Assembly: GCA_913057135.1 (NCBI GenBank)
Contig: CAJXNM010000001.1
Location: forward strand, 81,873-145,872
Origin: an uncultured Halieaceae bacterium
GTDB taxonomy: Bacteria; Pseudomonadota; Gammaproteobacteria; Pseudomonadales; Halieaceae
Length of the DNA: 64,000 nt
Direction: 5' to 3'
The first letter of the stretch is position 1; each line of letters opens with the position of its first letter. The notes below the pieces were generated by a model, which saw only the letters and a program-made list of their open reading frames with translations, was not told the DNA's origin and did not search any database. The position numbers and the translations under genes were made by a program. Of this stretch, positions 29,907 through 39,273 are shown one piece after another.

Positions 29907-30803
29907 TTACCCTGTAATTACGTTGTTCACCGTGAACTGTCCCACTAGTCCTAGTAAAACAATGACACCGATCCACTTACTTTGATTAAACGCTTTGAAG
30001 CAGGCTTTGGGATCTCGATCTTTGATGAGCCACTGATGCCAAGCGAATAAACCAGCCACCATCATAATCGACAGGACGTAAACATGACCTAAGTCAAACG
30101 CGTAACCGGTGGCCCAGAAACAACCGAGGCAGCACAGTTGCATCATGCCGATGATCCGGCGATCGAGGTTGCCGAATAGTATAGCGGTTGATTTGATACC
30201 GACTTGCAGGTCGTCTTCCCGATCGACCATGGCGTATTGGGTGTCGTAGACCACCGTCCACAATAGGTTTGCACCGAACAACCACCAGAGTCCCGGGGTT
30301 AGCTCTCCGGTCGTGGCCGCAAATGCCATGGGGATTGACCAGGAAAACGCAGCACCCAAGACAAACTGGGGTAAGTAGGTGACCCGCTTCATAAACGGAT
30401 AGACCAAGGCCAGTGCAGCGCCGATGGGTGCTAGTTTCACCGTGAGTGGATTGGTCAGCAACACGAGAGCCAGCGCAGCCAGTAACAGCAGCAATAACAG
30501 CACGAGTGCTTCGCCTGGTGTTAACGCCCCGGTTACCAGTGGCCTCGTGCGGGTTCGTTCGACGTGGCCGTCTAGATGACGGTCGGCCAGATCATTGGCG
30601 GTGCAGCCCGCTGCCCGCATGACTACAACACCGAGCACAAAGATCAAGAGAAGATCTGGGCTCGGTGCCCCGCCTGCAGCAATGACTAGCGCCCATAGGG
30701 TGGGTGCGGCGAGCAAATAGGTGCCAATGGGCTTATCGAAGCGCATGATTTCGATAAGTCCACGCCATTTCGACGGAGGGGCGATACCGCTACTTGAAGT
30801 CAC
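29907..30803 (-). CDS. ubiA: 4-Hydroxybenzoate polyprenyltransferase UbiA
   Basis: UbiA attaches the polyprenyl tail to 4-hydroxybenzoate in ubiquinone synthesis at the inner membrane. The 298-residue protein has about nine hydrophobic segments. Both Asp-rich motifs are intact: NDLADRHLDGHVERTRTRPL and the second DTQYAMVDREDD. The start is GTG 30803. The chorismate lyase gene ubiC, often next to ubiA, is absent here. Confidence 0.96.
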   Translation of the reverse strand: MTSSSGIAPPSKWRGLIEIMRFDKPIGTYLLAAPTLWALVIAAGGAPSPDLLLIFVLGVVVMRAAGCTANDLADRHLDGHVERTRTRPLVTGALTPGEALVLLLLLLLAALALVLLTNPLTVKLAPIGAALALVYPFMKRVTYLPQFVLGAAFSWSIPMAFAATTGELTPGLWWLFGANLLWTVVYDTQYAMVDREDDLQVGIKSTAILFGNLDRRIIGMMQLCCLGCFWATGYAFDLGHVYVLSIMMVAGLFAWHQWLIKDRDPKACFKAFNQSKWIGVIVLLGLVGQFTVNNVITG

Positions 30804-30876
30804 ATTGCGCCTTAGTGCTCAAATTTGGCCGCCCATTGTAGCGGGTCCTCGTCAGAAATGGTCTGTATCGACTTGG

Positions 30877-32937
30877 CTAAACCCTTGCAAAGGCTTGTCG
30901 ATCAGCCGTCCAGCGTTGTACTAATTGGTTCATTCGATCGCTGCCTTCATTGGCGATGGCTGACGCTATCGCGCAAGCCTCATCAAGGAGGTCATCGTGT
31001 TCTGGCAGTTGTGCCACTCGAAAGGTCATCATGCCTGTTTGCCGGGTGCCTAATAGTTCGCCGGGACCCCGTAAGCGCAGATCCTCTTCAGCGATGAAAA
31101 AGCCATCGTTACTCTCACGCATCACGTTCAAACGCGCCCGGCTGTTTTGACCTAGGGGTGATTGGTACAACAGCAGACAAAAACTGGCGGTGGCGCCTCG
31201 CCCGACTCGGCCACGGAGTTGATGTAACTGGGCCAGCCCCAAGCGCTCGGGATTTTCAATAATCATGAGACTGGCGTTGGGTACATCGACCCCGACTTCA
31301 ATAACCGTGGTGGCCACTAACAGGGCGATATCGCCAGATTTAAAGCGCTGCATCACCGCCTCTTTGTCGTTACTGGACAAGCGACCGTGGATGAGTCCCA
31401 CGCTTACGTCTGGCATCGCTGACTGCAGTTGTTCGGCGACCACCTGCGCTGCTTGTGCGTCAAGATGCTCGCTTTCGTCTATGAGCGTGCACACCCAGTA
31501 GGCTTGTCGTCCCTCTCTGCAGGCGCTTGCCACCCGCTGAATAACCTCAGGGCGACGATTGCTGTCGATCAGTGATGTTTTGATAGGGGTTCGACCTGGT
31601 GGTAACTCGTCTATCACCGAGCAGTCTAGGTCGGCGTATGCCAGCATCGACAACGTGCGTGGAATGGGCGTGGCTGTGAGCACTAGCTGGTGAGGCATGG
31701 CATTGTCGCCGCTCTTTTGGGTGAGCGCCAAGCGTTGGTGTACGCCAAACCGGTGCTGCTCATCGACAATGACCAGTGCCAACCCCTTAAATTTTACCCC
31801 CTCTTGGAACAGCGCATGGGTCCCAATCACCAATTGCGCAGTCCCCGACTCAATGGTGCTGAGGGCCTCTACCCGTGCCTTGCCTTTTACCTTGCCGCTA
31901 AGCCAGCAGATGTTAACGGACAGCGGCCCAAACCAGTGATTGAAGTTACGCAAATGCTGCTCTGCTAATAGTTCGGTGGGCGCCATGAGTGCCACTTGAT
32001 AACCCGCATCGATTGCTCTAAGCGCCGCGATAGCGGCTACCAGTGTTTTTCCGGAGCCGACATCACCCTGTACCAAGCGCAACATCGGTGACGTTGCCGC
32101 CATGTCCTTGGCAATGTCTGTCGAAACCCGTTGCTGGGCCCCTGTGGGTTCAAAAGGCAGCGTTGCTAAGAATGACGCGACCCGTGAATTGCGATCGTTG
32201 ATGGCTGGGGCTTTGTAGGATTTTTCCTCCGCCCGTAGCAGTTGCAGGGACAGCTGGTGCGCGACGAGTTCTTCAAGGGCTAAGCGCAGTTGGGCGGGAT
32301 GTTGCCACTCGCGAATTTGGGCTACCGGTGCCGAGGCCGGTGGTCTATGCAGGTAGTACAACGCGTCTACCAAGGTGAACGGATGCTGTAGATCTTTAAG
32401 TAAGTCCTCCGGGGGTGACTGGTTCAAAAGGGCCAGGGCCTGATCGGTTAGTTTGCGCCAAATGCTTTGACCAATGCCCTCAACCGTGGGGTACAGGGGT
32501 GTCAGCGCCTCCTCCAGCAGTTGGCTATTGTCATCGACTCGGTATTCCGGATGTACCATGTCGGGGCCATTGACCGACCAACGGGCTTGGCCAAAGACAT
32601 TGATCGGGCGTCCGGGCTTGAGTTGTTGCACCTGTGCTTGGCGAAAATGAAAAAATCGGACAGTGAGCACGCCTGTCCCGTCGTCGATTTTCAGCACCAG
32701 TGCGCGCCGACGCCCGGGCACCACATTGGCCATGCGAATTTCGCCGCTGACCACCGCATCGAGGCCATCTTGCAGGCCGGCAATGGGTGTTATTCGGGTC
32801 CTGTCCTGATAGCGCAGGGGAAAGTGAAACAGCATATCTTCAACGGTGTGCAGCCCCATATCCCCAAGTCGCTCAACGAGCTTTGGACCGATTCCTTTTA
32901 ATGCGCCAAGGCTTTGGGTTAACGGATGCTGGGTCAA
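30877..32937 (-). CDS. recG: ATP-dependent DNA helicase RecG
   Basis: RecG remodels stalled forks and branched recombination intermediates. With the TTG 32937 start it has 686 residues, close to the usual 691-693. The N-terminal wedge domain contains PLRYQDRTRITPI. The helicase core shows GDVGSGKTLVA, DEQHRFGVHQR and TATPIPRTL. A C-terminal RIGRLAQLHQLRGRVGR-like block (RLGLAQLHQLRGRVGRG) follows. A longer frame back to 33087 would run into the divergent SDR gene and adds non-family sequence. Confidence 0.95.
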   Translation of the reverse strand: MTQHPLTQSLGALKGIGPKLVERLGDMGLHTVEDMLFHFPLRYQDRTRITPIAGLQDGLDAVVSGEIRMANVVPGRRRALVLKIDDGTGVLTVRFFHFRQAQVQQLKPGRPINVFGQARWSVNGPDMVHPEYRVDDNSQLLEEALTPLYPTVEGIGQSIWRKLTDQALALLNQSPPEDLLKDLQHPFTLVDALYYLHRPPASAPVAQIREWQHPAQLRLALEELVAHQLSLQLLRAEEKSYKAPAINDRNSRVASFLATLPFEPTGAQQRVSTDIAKDMAATSPMLRLVQGDVGSGKTLVAAIAALRAIDAGYQVALMAPTELLAEQHLRNFNHWFGPLSVNICWLSGKVKGKARVEALSTIESGTAQLVIGTHALFQEGVKFKGLALVIVDEQHRFGVHQRLALTQKSGDNAMPHQLVLTATPIPRTLSMLAYADLDCSVIDELPPGRTPIKTSLIDSNRRPEVIQRVASACREGRQAYWVCTLIDESEHLDAQAAQVVAEQLQSAMPDVSVGLIHGRLSSNDKEAVMQRFKSGDIALLVATTVIEVGVDVPNASLMIIENPERLGLAQLHQLRGRVGRGATASFCLLLYQSPLGQNSRARLNVMRESNDGFFIAEEDLRLRGPGELLGTRQTGMMTFRVAQLPEHDDLLDEACAIASAIANEGSDRMNQLVQRWTADRQAFARV

Positions 32938-32968
32938 AGCGGGAGCAGTCCTGAAGTTTGGAAGGCAT

Positions 32969-32985
32969 AATAAGCCTAACTTATT
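32969..32985. promoter_or_regulatory. Short palindrome in the recG/SDR divergent gap
   Basis: AATAAG (32969-32974) and CTTATT (32980-32985) form an inverted repeat with a five-base centre. The gap between the two divergent starts is only 65 bases, so this could be an operator. No regulator is identified. Confidence 0.3.
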
Positions 32986-33002
32986 CAAAGGAGCTCTGTA
33001 CG

Positions 33003-33872
33003 GTGTCAGGACCCCATTTAGCCATTGTCGGTTGCGGCGATATCGGTACCCGTGTCGGCTTGAAGTTGCATGCACAGGGCTGGTCAATTTCCGCTTTGCG
33101 CCGCACTGTAACGGCGTTGCCCCCGGAGTTTCAGGGCTATGCAGTCGATTACACGGACCCTAACGCGCTCGCTTCCCTTGCGTATCTCTGTCCCGATTAC
33201 CTGTTGTTTACCCCTTTGCCACAGGGGCGCGACACCTTGGGGTATGAGCGTGGCTTTCGCGACCCCTTGGCGGTGCTGGGCACGATTGGCTGGTTACAGT
33301 CGAACGTGGGTGCGGTGATGGTGTCGTCGACGCGGGTATTTGCTGAGCGCGATGGGGGTTGGGTCACCGAAACATCGCCGCTTACGACCGACGATGCCGC
33401 CGCGGTCGCCATACAAGAGGGTGAAGATATTGTCCTTTCAGCTCCTTGCACCAGCACCGTACTAAGGGCCTCCGGACTTTACGGCGAGCTGCCCGGGATG
33501 TTGGTTGAGCGGGTGCGCCGAGGTGCCTTTAGCCAGGATCCCGATCGCATCAGCAACCGCATTCACAGGGTTGACTTGGCCAGTATCGCCGCAACGGTAT
33601 TACTCAATATGGCCGCGGGTGTGGCGACACCGCCGATCATGATCGCCTCCGATGACGCCCCTTCTCCCATCGGTGAGGTTGAGGGTTGGCTAGCTGAGAC
33701 CATGGGGCTGGGAGGCGCTGCTGTGCCGATTAAAAACCCAGGACCCGCATCGCCCGTGCCCGGGGCAGCCCAGCGCGGCAATCGTCGCTGTGATAATCGC
33801 CTGCTTCACGAGCAGGGTTTTCGCTTGCAATACCCTAGCTACAAAGACGGTTATCAAGCGATGCTGGGCTAA
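33003..33872 (+). CDS. SDR-family NAD(P)-binding protein, YeeZ-like
   Basis: The 289-residue protein opens with the Rossmann motif AIVGCGDIGTRVG and continues with VSSTRVFAE and RASGLYG, as in the atypical SDR group related to E. coli YeeZ. The catalytic Tyr-Lys pair of classical SDRs is not evident, so the reaction is unknown. GTG 33003 has a good AAAGGAG site at 32987-32993, which excludes the longer frame from 32958. It is divergent from recG. Confidence 0.85.
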   Translation: MSGPHLAIVGCGDIGTRVGLKLHAQGWSISALRRTVTALPPEFQGYAVDYTDPNALASLAYLCPDYLLFTPLPQGRDTLGYERGFRDPLAVLGTIGWLQSNVGAVMVSSTRVFAERDGGWVTETSPLTTDDAAAVAIQEGEDIVLSAPCTSTVLRASGLYGELPGMLVERVRRGAFSQDPDRISNRIHRVDLASIAATVLLNMAAGVATPPIMIASDDAPSPIGEVEGWLAETMGLGGAAVPIKNPGPASPVPGAAQRGNRRCDNRLLHEQGFRLQYPSYKDGYQAMLG

Positions 33873-33882
33873 TTGTCCGGCA

Positions 33883-34266
33883 CTAAATAACCAGCACTGC
33901 CTCCACTTCGATGCCAACCCCCTTGGGTAATGCGGCCACTTGCACACAGGCGCGCGCGGGGTACGGTTCATCGAAGAATTGGGTCATGATGTCGTTGACC
34001 GCGGCAAAGTGCCCAAGATCCGTCAGTGAGATATTCAGCTTAACGGTATCATTCAAACTGCCACCGGCCGCGTCAGCGATAGCCGCTAGGTTGTTAAAAA
34101 CCTGAACCGCTTCCGCCTCAATGCCCCCAGATACAATGGTCATTGTCGACGGGTCCAGGGGAATCTGGCCCGAAATCCATACGGTATTGCCCACTTTAAC
34201 CGCTTGTGAGTAGGGTCCGATGGCTTGGGGTGCGCTGGTTGTTGATATGACGGCTCGATTAGTCAT
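33883..34266 (-). CDS. ridA: 2-Iminobutanoate/2-iminopropanoate deaminase RidA
   Basis: RidA hydrolyses reactive enamine/imine intermediates released by PLP enzymes. The 127-residue protein has the family blocks APQAIGPYSQAVKVGN, ISGQIPLDP and the catalytic arginine in PYPARACVQVAALPKGVGIEVEA. It sits downstream of spoT on the same strand, the usual rpoZ-spoT-ridA arrangement of gammaproteobacteria. Confidence 0.95.
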   Translation of the reverse strand: MTNRAVISTTSAPQAIGPYSQAVKVGNTVWISGQIPLDPSTMTIVSGGIEAEAVQVFNNLAAIADAAGGSLNDTVKLNISLTDLGHFAAVNDIMTQFFDEPYPARACVQVAALPKGVGIEVEAVLVI

Positions 34267-34305
34267 ATTGATGTCCTCAGGGGGAAGGTGCTGAGAGGGT
34301 CACCG

Positions 34306-36519
34306 CTAGCGACGGGCCGAGCGGTATACCCGGCGCACCCCATCGACGGTTCTCAGTCGTTTCATGATACGAGCCAAGTGAATGCGCCCATGCACCTGCA
34401 ACTCGATGTCGACGTTGGTGAATTGAATATCTTTATCCCGGGTGGCGATGCGCTCGATGTTAATGCCAATGGCGTTGAGCCGTGTTGCCACTACCGCGAT
34501 TAAGCCTCGCCGATTTTCCGCTTCAACCCGCAAGCCCACGGGGAAATTGCCATTAACCTCATCGTCCCAACGCAAATTCATGAGGCGCTCGGGTTGATGG
34601 CGCATATCTGCGAGATTACGGCAGTTTTCCCGATGCACAACCAGGCCTTTTTCGGGGCTCAAATAGCCGCCAATGGGATCACCTGGCAATGGGCAACAAC
34701 ATTTGGCGTAGGTTAGTACAAAGCCTTCGGTGCCCCTGACGGCGACAGCGTCACTGCCTTTTTGAGCCAATGGACTTACCGATAGTCCGGCTAGGTGGCT
34801 TGCGGCAATGTGGGGCAGTAGGTTGCCCAGGGCTACATCCACAAATAAAGCGTTGATGTCTTTGCGGCCCAATTGCTCCAAGGCCGATTGCAATGTGGTC
34901 TCAGGAATATCCTCTAGCCGCACATCATGGGCCATCAGCGCTTTGGCCAGCAGGTTGTGACCCAACTCTATGGAGTCTTCCCGTCGTTGGTCTTTTAGGA
35001 AGTGCCGAATATGGGTTCGCGCCCTTGCGGTGACCACGTAGTTGAACCATGCGGGACTCGGGCGGCCACTGGGTGATGTCACAATTTCCACAGTTTGGCC
35101 GCTTTGTAAGGGCTCAGATAACGGGGCCAATCTGCCGTTGATGCGACAGGCAACACAGCGATTGCCAATGTCGGTATGGATAGCATAGGCAGCATCGACA
35201 GCGGTGGCGCCTTTTGGCAATTCCATGATGTCTCCCTTGGGGGTGAACACGTACACCTCGTCGGGGAACAGATCGATCTTGACGCTTTCGATAAATTCAA
35301 GGGAATTGCCCGCGCGTTGTTGCATCTCGAGCAGCCCTTGAACCCACTCTCTTGCTCTGGCGTGGGAGGCGCTGGCGGTGCCGGTATCGGATTTGTACAG
35401 CCAGTGGGCGGCTATACCGTTATTAGCCATGTCCTCCATCTCACGGGTACGAATCTGGATTTCAATGGGAACACCATGCATTCCTTTTAATACCGTATGC
35501 AGTGATTGATAGCCGTTCGCTTTGGGAATGGCGATATAGTCTGCGAATTCACCTGGTACCGGTTTATACAAGCTATGCATAACCCCTAGTGTGCGGTAGC
35601 AGGTGTCGACTGAATCCACCACGATACGGAAGGCAAAAATATCCATGATTTCCGAGAAGGACTTACCCTTACTCTTCATTTTTGAATAGATGCTGTAAAG
35701 GTGCTTCTCGCGCCCAATGACCTGTGCGGTTAAGCCTTCCCGCTGCAGAGTCTGTTCGATCTGACCTTTAACTTGATCGACGAGGGCTTTACGGTTGCCC
35801 CGAGCCTGTGCAACGGCCGCTTCTATGCGCCGAGCACGCATCGGGTAAAGGGCCTTGAAACCTAAATCTTCAAACTCCATGCGCGCACTGTTCATACCTA
35901 GACGCATGGCAATGGGCGCGTAGATTTCCAATGTTTCCATGGCAATACGGCGCACCTTATCGCGCTTGAGCACGCCCAAGGTGCGCATATTGTGCAAGCG
36001 ATCCGCGAGTTTGACCAAGATCACGCGGATATCGCGCGCCATGGCGAGGGCCATTTTTTGGAAGTTTTCCGCTTGTTTGAGTTCGACACTGTCAAACTCG
36101 ATATGGGTCAGCTTTGAAACACCGTCGACCAGATCGGCCACTGCCTCACCAAACTGGGCACCGATATCGTCTTTAGTAACCCCGGTATCTTCGATGGTGT
36201 CATGGAGCAAGGCCGCCATCAGGCTTTGATGGTCCATGTGCATGTCTGCCAAGATGCCGGCGACCGCTAGTGGATGGGTAACATAGGGCTCGCCGCTGCG
36301 ACGAACTTGTCCGTAGTGGGCTTGCTCGGCGAAATAGTAGGCGCGTTTTACGTGCTGCGCTTGCTCTTGGGTGAGGTAGGTAGCTAGCGTGTCCTCAAGG
36401 CCGGCAAGTGATCCCCGACCCGAGTGAACGATGGGACGAAACGTGTCCGATCTGGAGCGAAAGCGTGCGGTAACGTCAGAGAGGGAGCCGCTTAAGGCTG
36501 ACAGGGTATTGGCAACCAC
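34306..36519 (-). CDS. spoT: Bifunctional (p)ppGpp synthetase/hydrolase SpoT
   Basis: SpoT makes and degrades the alarmone (p)ppGpp in the stringent response. The 737-residue protein has an intact HD hydrolase motif (HDTIEDT), a synthetase domain (FAFRIVV, IPKANGYQSLHT), a TGS domain (VYVFTPKGDIMELPKGATAVDAAYAIHTDIG), a Cys-containing region (YAKCCCPLPGD) and a C-terminal ACT domain. It is longer at the N-terminus than E. coli SpoT (702). GTG 36519 was chosen; internal starts are possible. rpoZ lies upstream. Confidence 0.96.
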   Translation of the reverse strand: MVANTLSALSGSLSDVTARFRSRSDTFRPIVHSGRGSLAGLEDTLATYLTQEQAQHVKRAYYFAEQAHYGQVRRSGEPYVTHPLAVAGILADMHMDHQSLMAALLHDTIEDTGVTKDDIGAQFGEAVADLVDGVSKLTHIEFDSVELKQAENFQKMALAMARDIRVILVKLADRLHNMRTLGVLKRDKVRRIAMETLEIYAPIAMRLGMNSARMEFEDLGFKALYPMRARRIEAAVAQARGNRKALVDQVKGQIEQTLQREGLTAQVIGREKHLYSIYSKMKSKGKSFSEIMDIFAFRIVVDSVDTCYRTLGVMHSLYKPVPGEFADYIAIPKANGYQSLHTVLKGMHGVPIEIQIRTREMEDMANNGIAAHWLYKSDTGTASASHARAREWVQGLLEMQQRAGNSLEFIESVKIDLFPDEVYVFTPKGDIMELPKGATAVDAAYAIHTDIGNRCVACRINGRLAPLSEPLQSGQTVEIVTSPSGRPSPAWFNYVVTARARTHIRHFLKDQRREDSIELGHNLLAKALMAHDVRLEDIPETTLQSALEQLGRKDINALFVDVALGNLLPHIAASHLAGLSVSPLAQKGSDAVAVRGTEGFVLTYAKCCCPLPGDPIGGYLSPEKGLVVHRENCRNLADMRHQPERLMNLRWDDEVNGNFPVGLRVEAENRRGLIAVVATRLNAIGINIERIATRDKDIQFTNVDIELQVHGRIHLARIMKRLRTVDGVRRVYRSARR

Positions 36520-36540
36520 GGTGCACGGCTAACCGCTGTA

Positions 36541-36798
36541 TTAGTACAGCGGTGTTTCGAAGCTCGCTGCAAACTCTTCTTCGGCTTCGATTTCGGTTTC
36601 CCGGGCCATAAGCTCGGAGGTGATCATGCCTTCGGCAATTTCGCGCAAAGCGATAACGGTTGCCTTATCAGACTCCTCTTCAACGAGGGGGTCTTTGCCA
36701 CCGGTGGCTAGCTGGCGAGCGCGACGTGACGCAAGCATCACCAGCTCAAAACGATTATCGACATGCTCAAGGCAATCTTCTACGGTAACGCGTGCCAT
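36541..36798 (-). CDS. rpoZ: RNA polymerase subunit omega
   Basis: Omega is a small assembly subunit of RNA polymerase. The 85-residue protein has the conserved [20 protein letters not shown] start and the RARQL block, with an acidic C-terminal tail. It lies between gmk and spoT on the same strand, as in E. coli and Pseudomonas. Confidence 0.96.
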   Translation of the reverse strand: MARVTVEDCLEHVDNRFELVMLASRRARQLATGGKDPLVEEESDKATVIALREIAEGMITSELMARETEIEAEEEFAASFETPLY

Positions 36799-36893
36799 GA
36801 TGAAGCTGTGCTCCTATGATTGGATCGGTCAAATCGGCCGCACAGTATAGCCCAGATAAACCTTAATGGGCGTAGCGATTATTGGCACTAATC

Positions 36894-37532
36894 TCACTGT
36901 GCCAGCAAATCATTGAGTACCGGGTGAAGACACTGTTGCTGACGCGCCGTTCTCAAGCGCTCGCTTCGAATAATGGCTTGTAAGTCCCTTTGGGCGGTTT
37001 CGAAATCGTCATTTAAAATGAGGTAATCCCCGTCGATGCAGTGCTCTAGCTCCCGCCTTGCATCGGCCATGCGGCGCGCGATCGTCGCGTCATCATCTTG
37101 CCCTCGACTCCGCAGTCGGGTTTCGAGTGTGGCTACTGACGGTGGCACGATAAAAATGGTGCAACACTCGGGCATCACTTTTTTAACCTGCTGGGCCCCT
37201 TGCCAATCGATCTCAAGAATCACGTCGATGCCTTCGGCCAAGGTGCGCTCTACTTCCAATTTAGCTGTGCCGTATAAGTTGCCAAAGACCTCGGCCCATT
37301 CAAAGAACGCCCCCTCGTCTCGCGCTTTCTCGAAGGCTGCTCGGTTGGTGAAGTGATAGTTCTTACCGTCTATTTCCCCTGGCCGCATTGATCGGGTGGT
37401 GTGGGAGACCGACACCCGCAGATTATCGTCTTGCTCTACCACCGCGCGTACGAGGGATGTTTTGCCGGCGCCGCTGGGCGCAGAGACCGTGAGGAGATGA
37501 CCTTTTGCTATGTTCGTTGTTACCTGCACCAT
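36894..37532 (-). CDS. gmk: Guanylate kinase
   Basis: Guanylate kinase phosphorylates GMP to GDP. The 212-residue protein has the P-loop SAPSGAGKTSLV, the GMP-binding region SVSHTTRSMRPGEIDGKNYHF and the lid around RLRSRGQDD. ATG 37532 follows an AGGT site. The frame extends to a TTG at 37565 that would overlap the yicC end, and the extension is not family sequence. Confidence 0.96.
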   Translation of the reverse strand: MVQVTTNIAKGHLLTVSAPSGAGKTSLVRAVVEQDDNLRVSVSHTTRSMRPGEIDGKNYHFTNRAAFEKARDEGAFFEWAEVFGNLYGTAKLEVERTLAEGIDVILEIDWQGAQQVKKVMPECCTIFIVPPSVATLETRLRSRGQDDDATIARRMADARRELEHCIDGDYLILNDDFETAQRDLQAIIRSERLRTARQQQCLHPVLNDLLAQ

Positions 37533-37557
37533 GGGGTTTACCTGAGAACCTTCGGCT

Positions 37558-38418
37558 CTATTCAATATTTTGGATTTGCTCGCGCATTTGCTCTATGAGT
37601 ACTTTGAACTCAACGGCGGTGTTGGTGGTATCGATCGCTGTAGACTTTGAGGACAGGGTATTTGCCTCTCTGTTCAGTTCTTGCATCAGGAAATCTAAAC
37701 GACGTCCGCAGGGCTCCCGACCCTCAAGGGCAGCGGTGATCGCCGCCAAATGTGCATCTAGACGGTCCATTTCCTCATCGACATCAGCCCGCTGAGCCAC
37801 ATAGACCAGCTCTTCTTCAAGCCGCAGGGGGTCTGCCTGTACCGATGCTGAGCTTAGTTTGTCGAGTATGCGTTGCCGTTGTTGCTGCCTGAGTTGGGGG
37901 AGTTTTTCCCGCAACAGGCCGAGTCGACTCGACATATCCCCTACCCGCTGCAGTACCAGTTGTCTAAGCGCCGAGCCCTCGCTCTGGCGTTGCGCTATGA
38001 GCTCAGTGATCGCTGCCGACATCGCCTCGTTACACGCGCTCTTTAACACTGTGTCGCTTACGGCATCGGTTTTGAGTACTCCGGGCGCCAGCAGCAGCGC
38101 CATTTGATCGGGCACAGGGCTATCGGGCAGGTGGGTCCGAACGCGATCGAGTGCTTGTTTAAGGGTATTCAGCGCCTCTGTATTCACGGTGAGCGCTTGC
38201 TCATCGTTGTCGCTGACACGAATCGTGGCCTCAATTTTTCCTCTGCTAAACGCTTTTGAAATCTGTTGCCGCCAATGGGGTTCCCACTGCCTTACGTTTT
38301 CAGGGCAACGGAAATACAAATCAAGGTAGCGGTTATTCACCGATCGCAGTTCCACAATGACCGAGCATTGGGGTGTTGTTACACTGCCTCTGGCAAAACC
38401 AGTCATACTCTGGGTCAA
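37558..38418 (-). CDS. yicC: YicC-family endoribonuclease
   Basis: The 286-residue protein has the family N-terminus SMTGFARG, VELRSVNNRYLDLYFR, and the C-terminal LDFLMQELNREANTLSSKS block. YicC-type proteins have endoribonuclease activity and influence small-RNA turnover in E. coli. The start is TTG 38418, matching the MxxSMT family start; ATG 38406 is the alternative. It is upstream of gmk and divergent from rph. Confidence 0.92.
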   Translation of the reverse strand: MTQSMTGFARGSVTTPQCSVIVELRSVNNRYLDLYFRCPENVRQWEPHWRQQISKAFSRGKIEATIRVSDNDEQALTVNTEALNTLKQALDRVRTHLPDSPVPDQMALLLAPGVLKTDAVSDTVLKSACNEAMSAAITELIAQRQSEGSALRQLVLQRVGDMSSRLGLLREKLPQLRQQQRQRILDKLSSASVQADPLRLEEELVYVAQRADVDEEMDRLDAHLAAITAALEGREPCGRRLDFLMQELNREANTLSSKSTAIDTTNTAVEFKVLIEQMREQIQNIE

Positions 38419-38534
38419 AATGGTGGCCTCGTTAGCGGGTTATCTGCATACCGTTGTTAGTTTACCAGTTGCTCGCCGTACACGAATCACTGCTGTACTC
38501 CCTTCTTTCACACTCAACCTGCAAGGATTGAAAC

Positions 38535-39269
38535 ATGTCTGATATTCAGCCGCGCCCCAGTGGTCGCACTCCCGATGCCATGCGCGAGCTTCGGTTTACC
38601 CGCCATTTCACTTGCCACGCTGAAGGGTCGGTATTGGTGGAATTTGGCAATACCCGGGTGATTTGCACCGCCTCATTGGTGCCAGGGGTGCCCTCCTTTT
38701 TAAGGGGTAAAGGCCAGGGTTGGCTCACCGCTGAATACGGTATGTTGCCCCGGTCTACCGGTACACGTATGGATCGAGAGGCCGCCCGCGGCAAGCAGTC
38801 GGGTCGAACGGTAGAAATTCAGCGACTTATTGGCCGCTCTTTGCGTGCGGCAGTCGATTTAAAAGCACTGGGAGAAAACACCCTAACGGTGGACTGTGAC
38901 GTTATTCAGGCCGATGGTGGTACTCGCACCGCGGCCATCACGGGGGCATGTGTTGCTGTGGTTGATGCCTTCAATCACATGCAGCGCCATCAGCGCCTTA
39001 CCGCTGACCCATTGCGCCATCTTGTGGCGGCAATTTCGGTGGGTGTTTGGCGGGGTCAGCCCGTGGTTGACCTCGATTATGCCGAGGACTCCAGTGCCGA
39101 TAGTGATATGAATGTGATCATGGCTGAAGGGGGTGGGCTTATCGAAGTCCAGGGCACCGCCGAAGGCGCTGTTTTTAATCCCGAAGAACTCAACGCCATG
39201 TTGCAACTTGCTCAAAGCGCGTCGGAGGGTATTTTTGCCGCCCAGCGAGCGGCCCTAGCCGAGGGCTAA
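38535..39269 (+). CDS. rph: Ribonuclease PH
   Basis: RNase PH is a phosphorolytic 3'-5' exonuclease that trims tRNA precursors. The 244-residue protein has the family start [19 protein letters not shown], the [10 protein letters not shown] phosphate-binding loop, and [17 protein letters not shown]. The full length argues for an active enzyme, unlike the truncated version of E. coli K-12. An AAGGATT site precedes ATG 38535. Confidence 0.97.
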   Translation: MSDIQPRPSGRTPDAMRELRFTRHFTCHAEGSVLVEFGNTRVICTASLVPGVPSFLRGKGQGWLTAEYGMLPRSTGTRMDREAARGKQSGRTVEIQRLIGRSLRAAVDLKALGENTLTVDCDVIQADGGTRTAAITGACVAVVDAFNHMQRHQRLTADPLRHLVAAISVGVWRGQPVVDLDYAEDSSADSDMNVIMAEGGGLIEVQGTAEGAVFNPEELNAMLQLAQSASEGIFAAQRAALAEG

Positions 39270-39273
39270 GCGG

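Noticed and set aside
32938..33087. N-terminal extension of RecG to 33087
   Set aside because: It overlaps the divergent SDR gene and adds sequence not seen in RecG; the family begins near TTG 32937.
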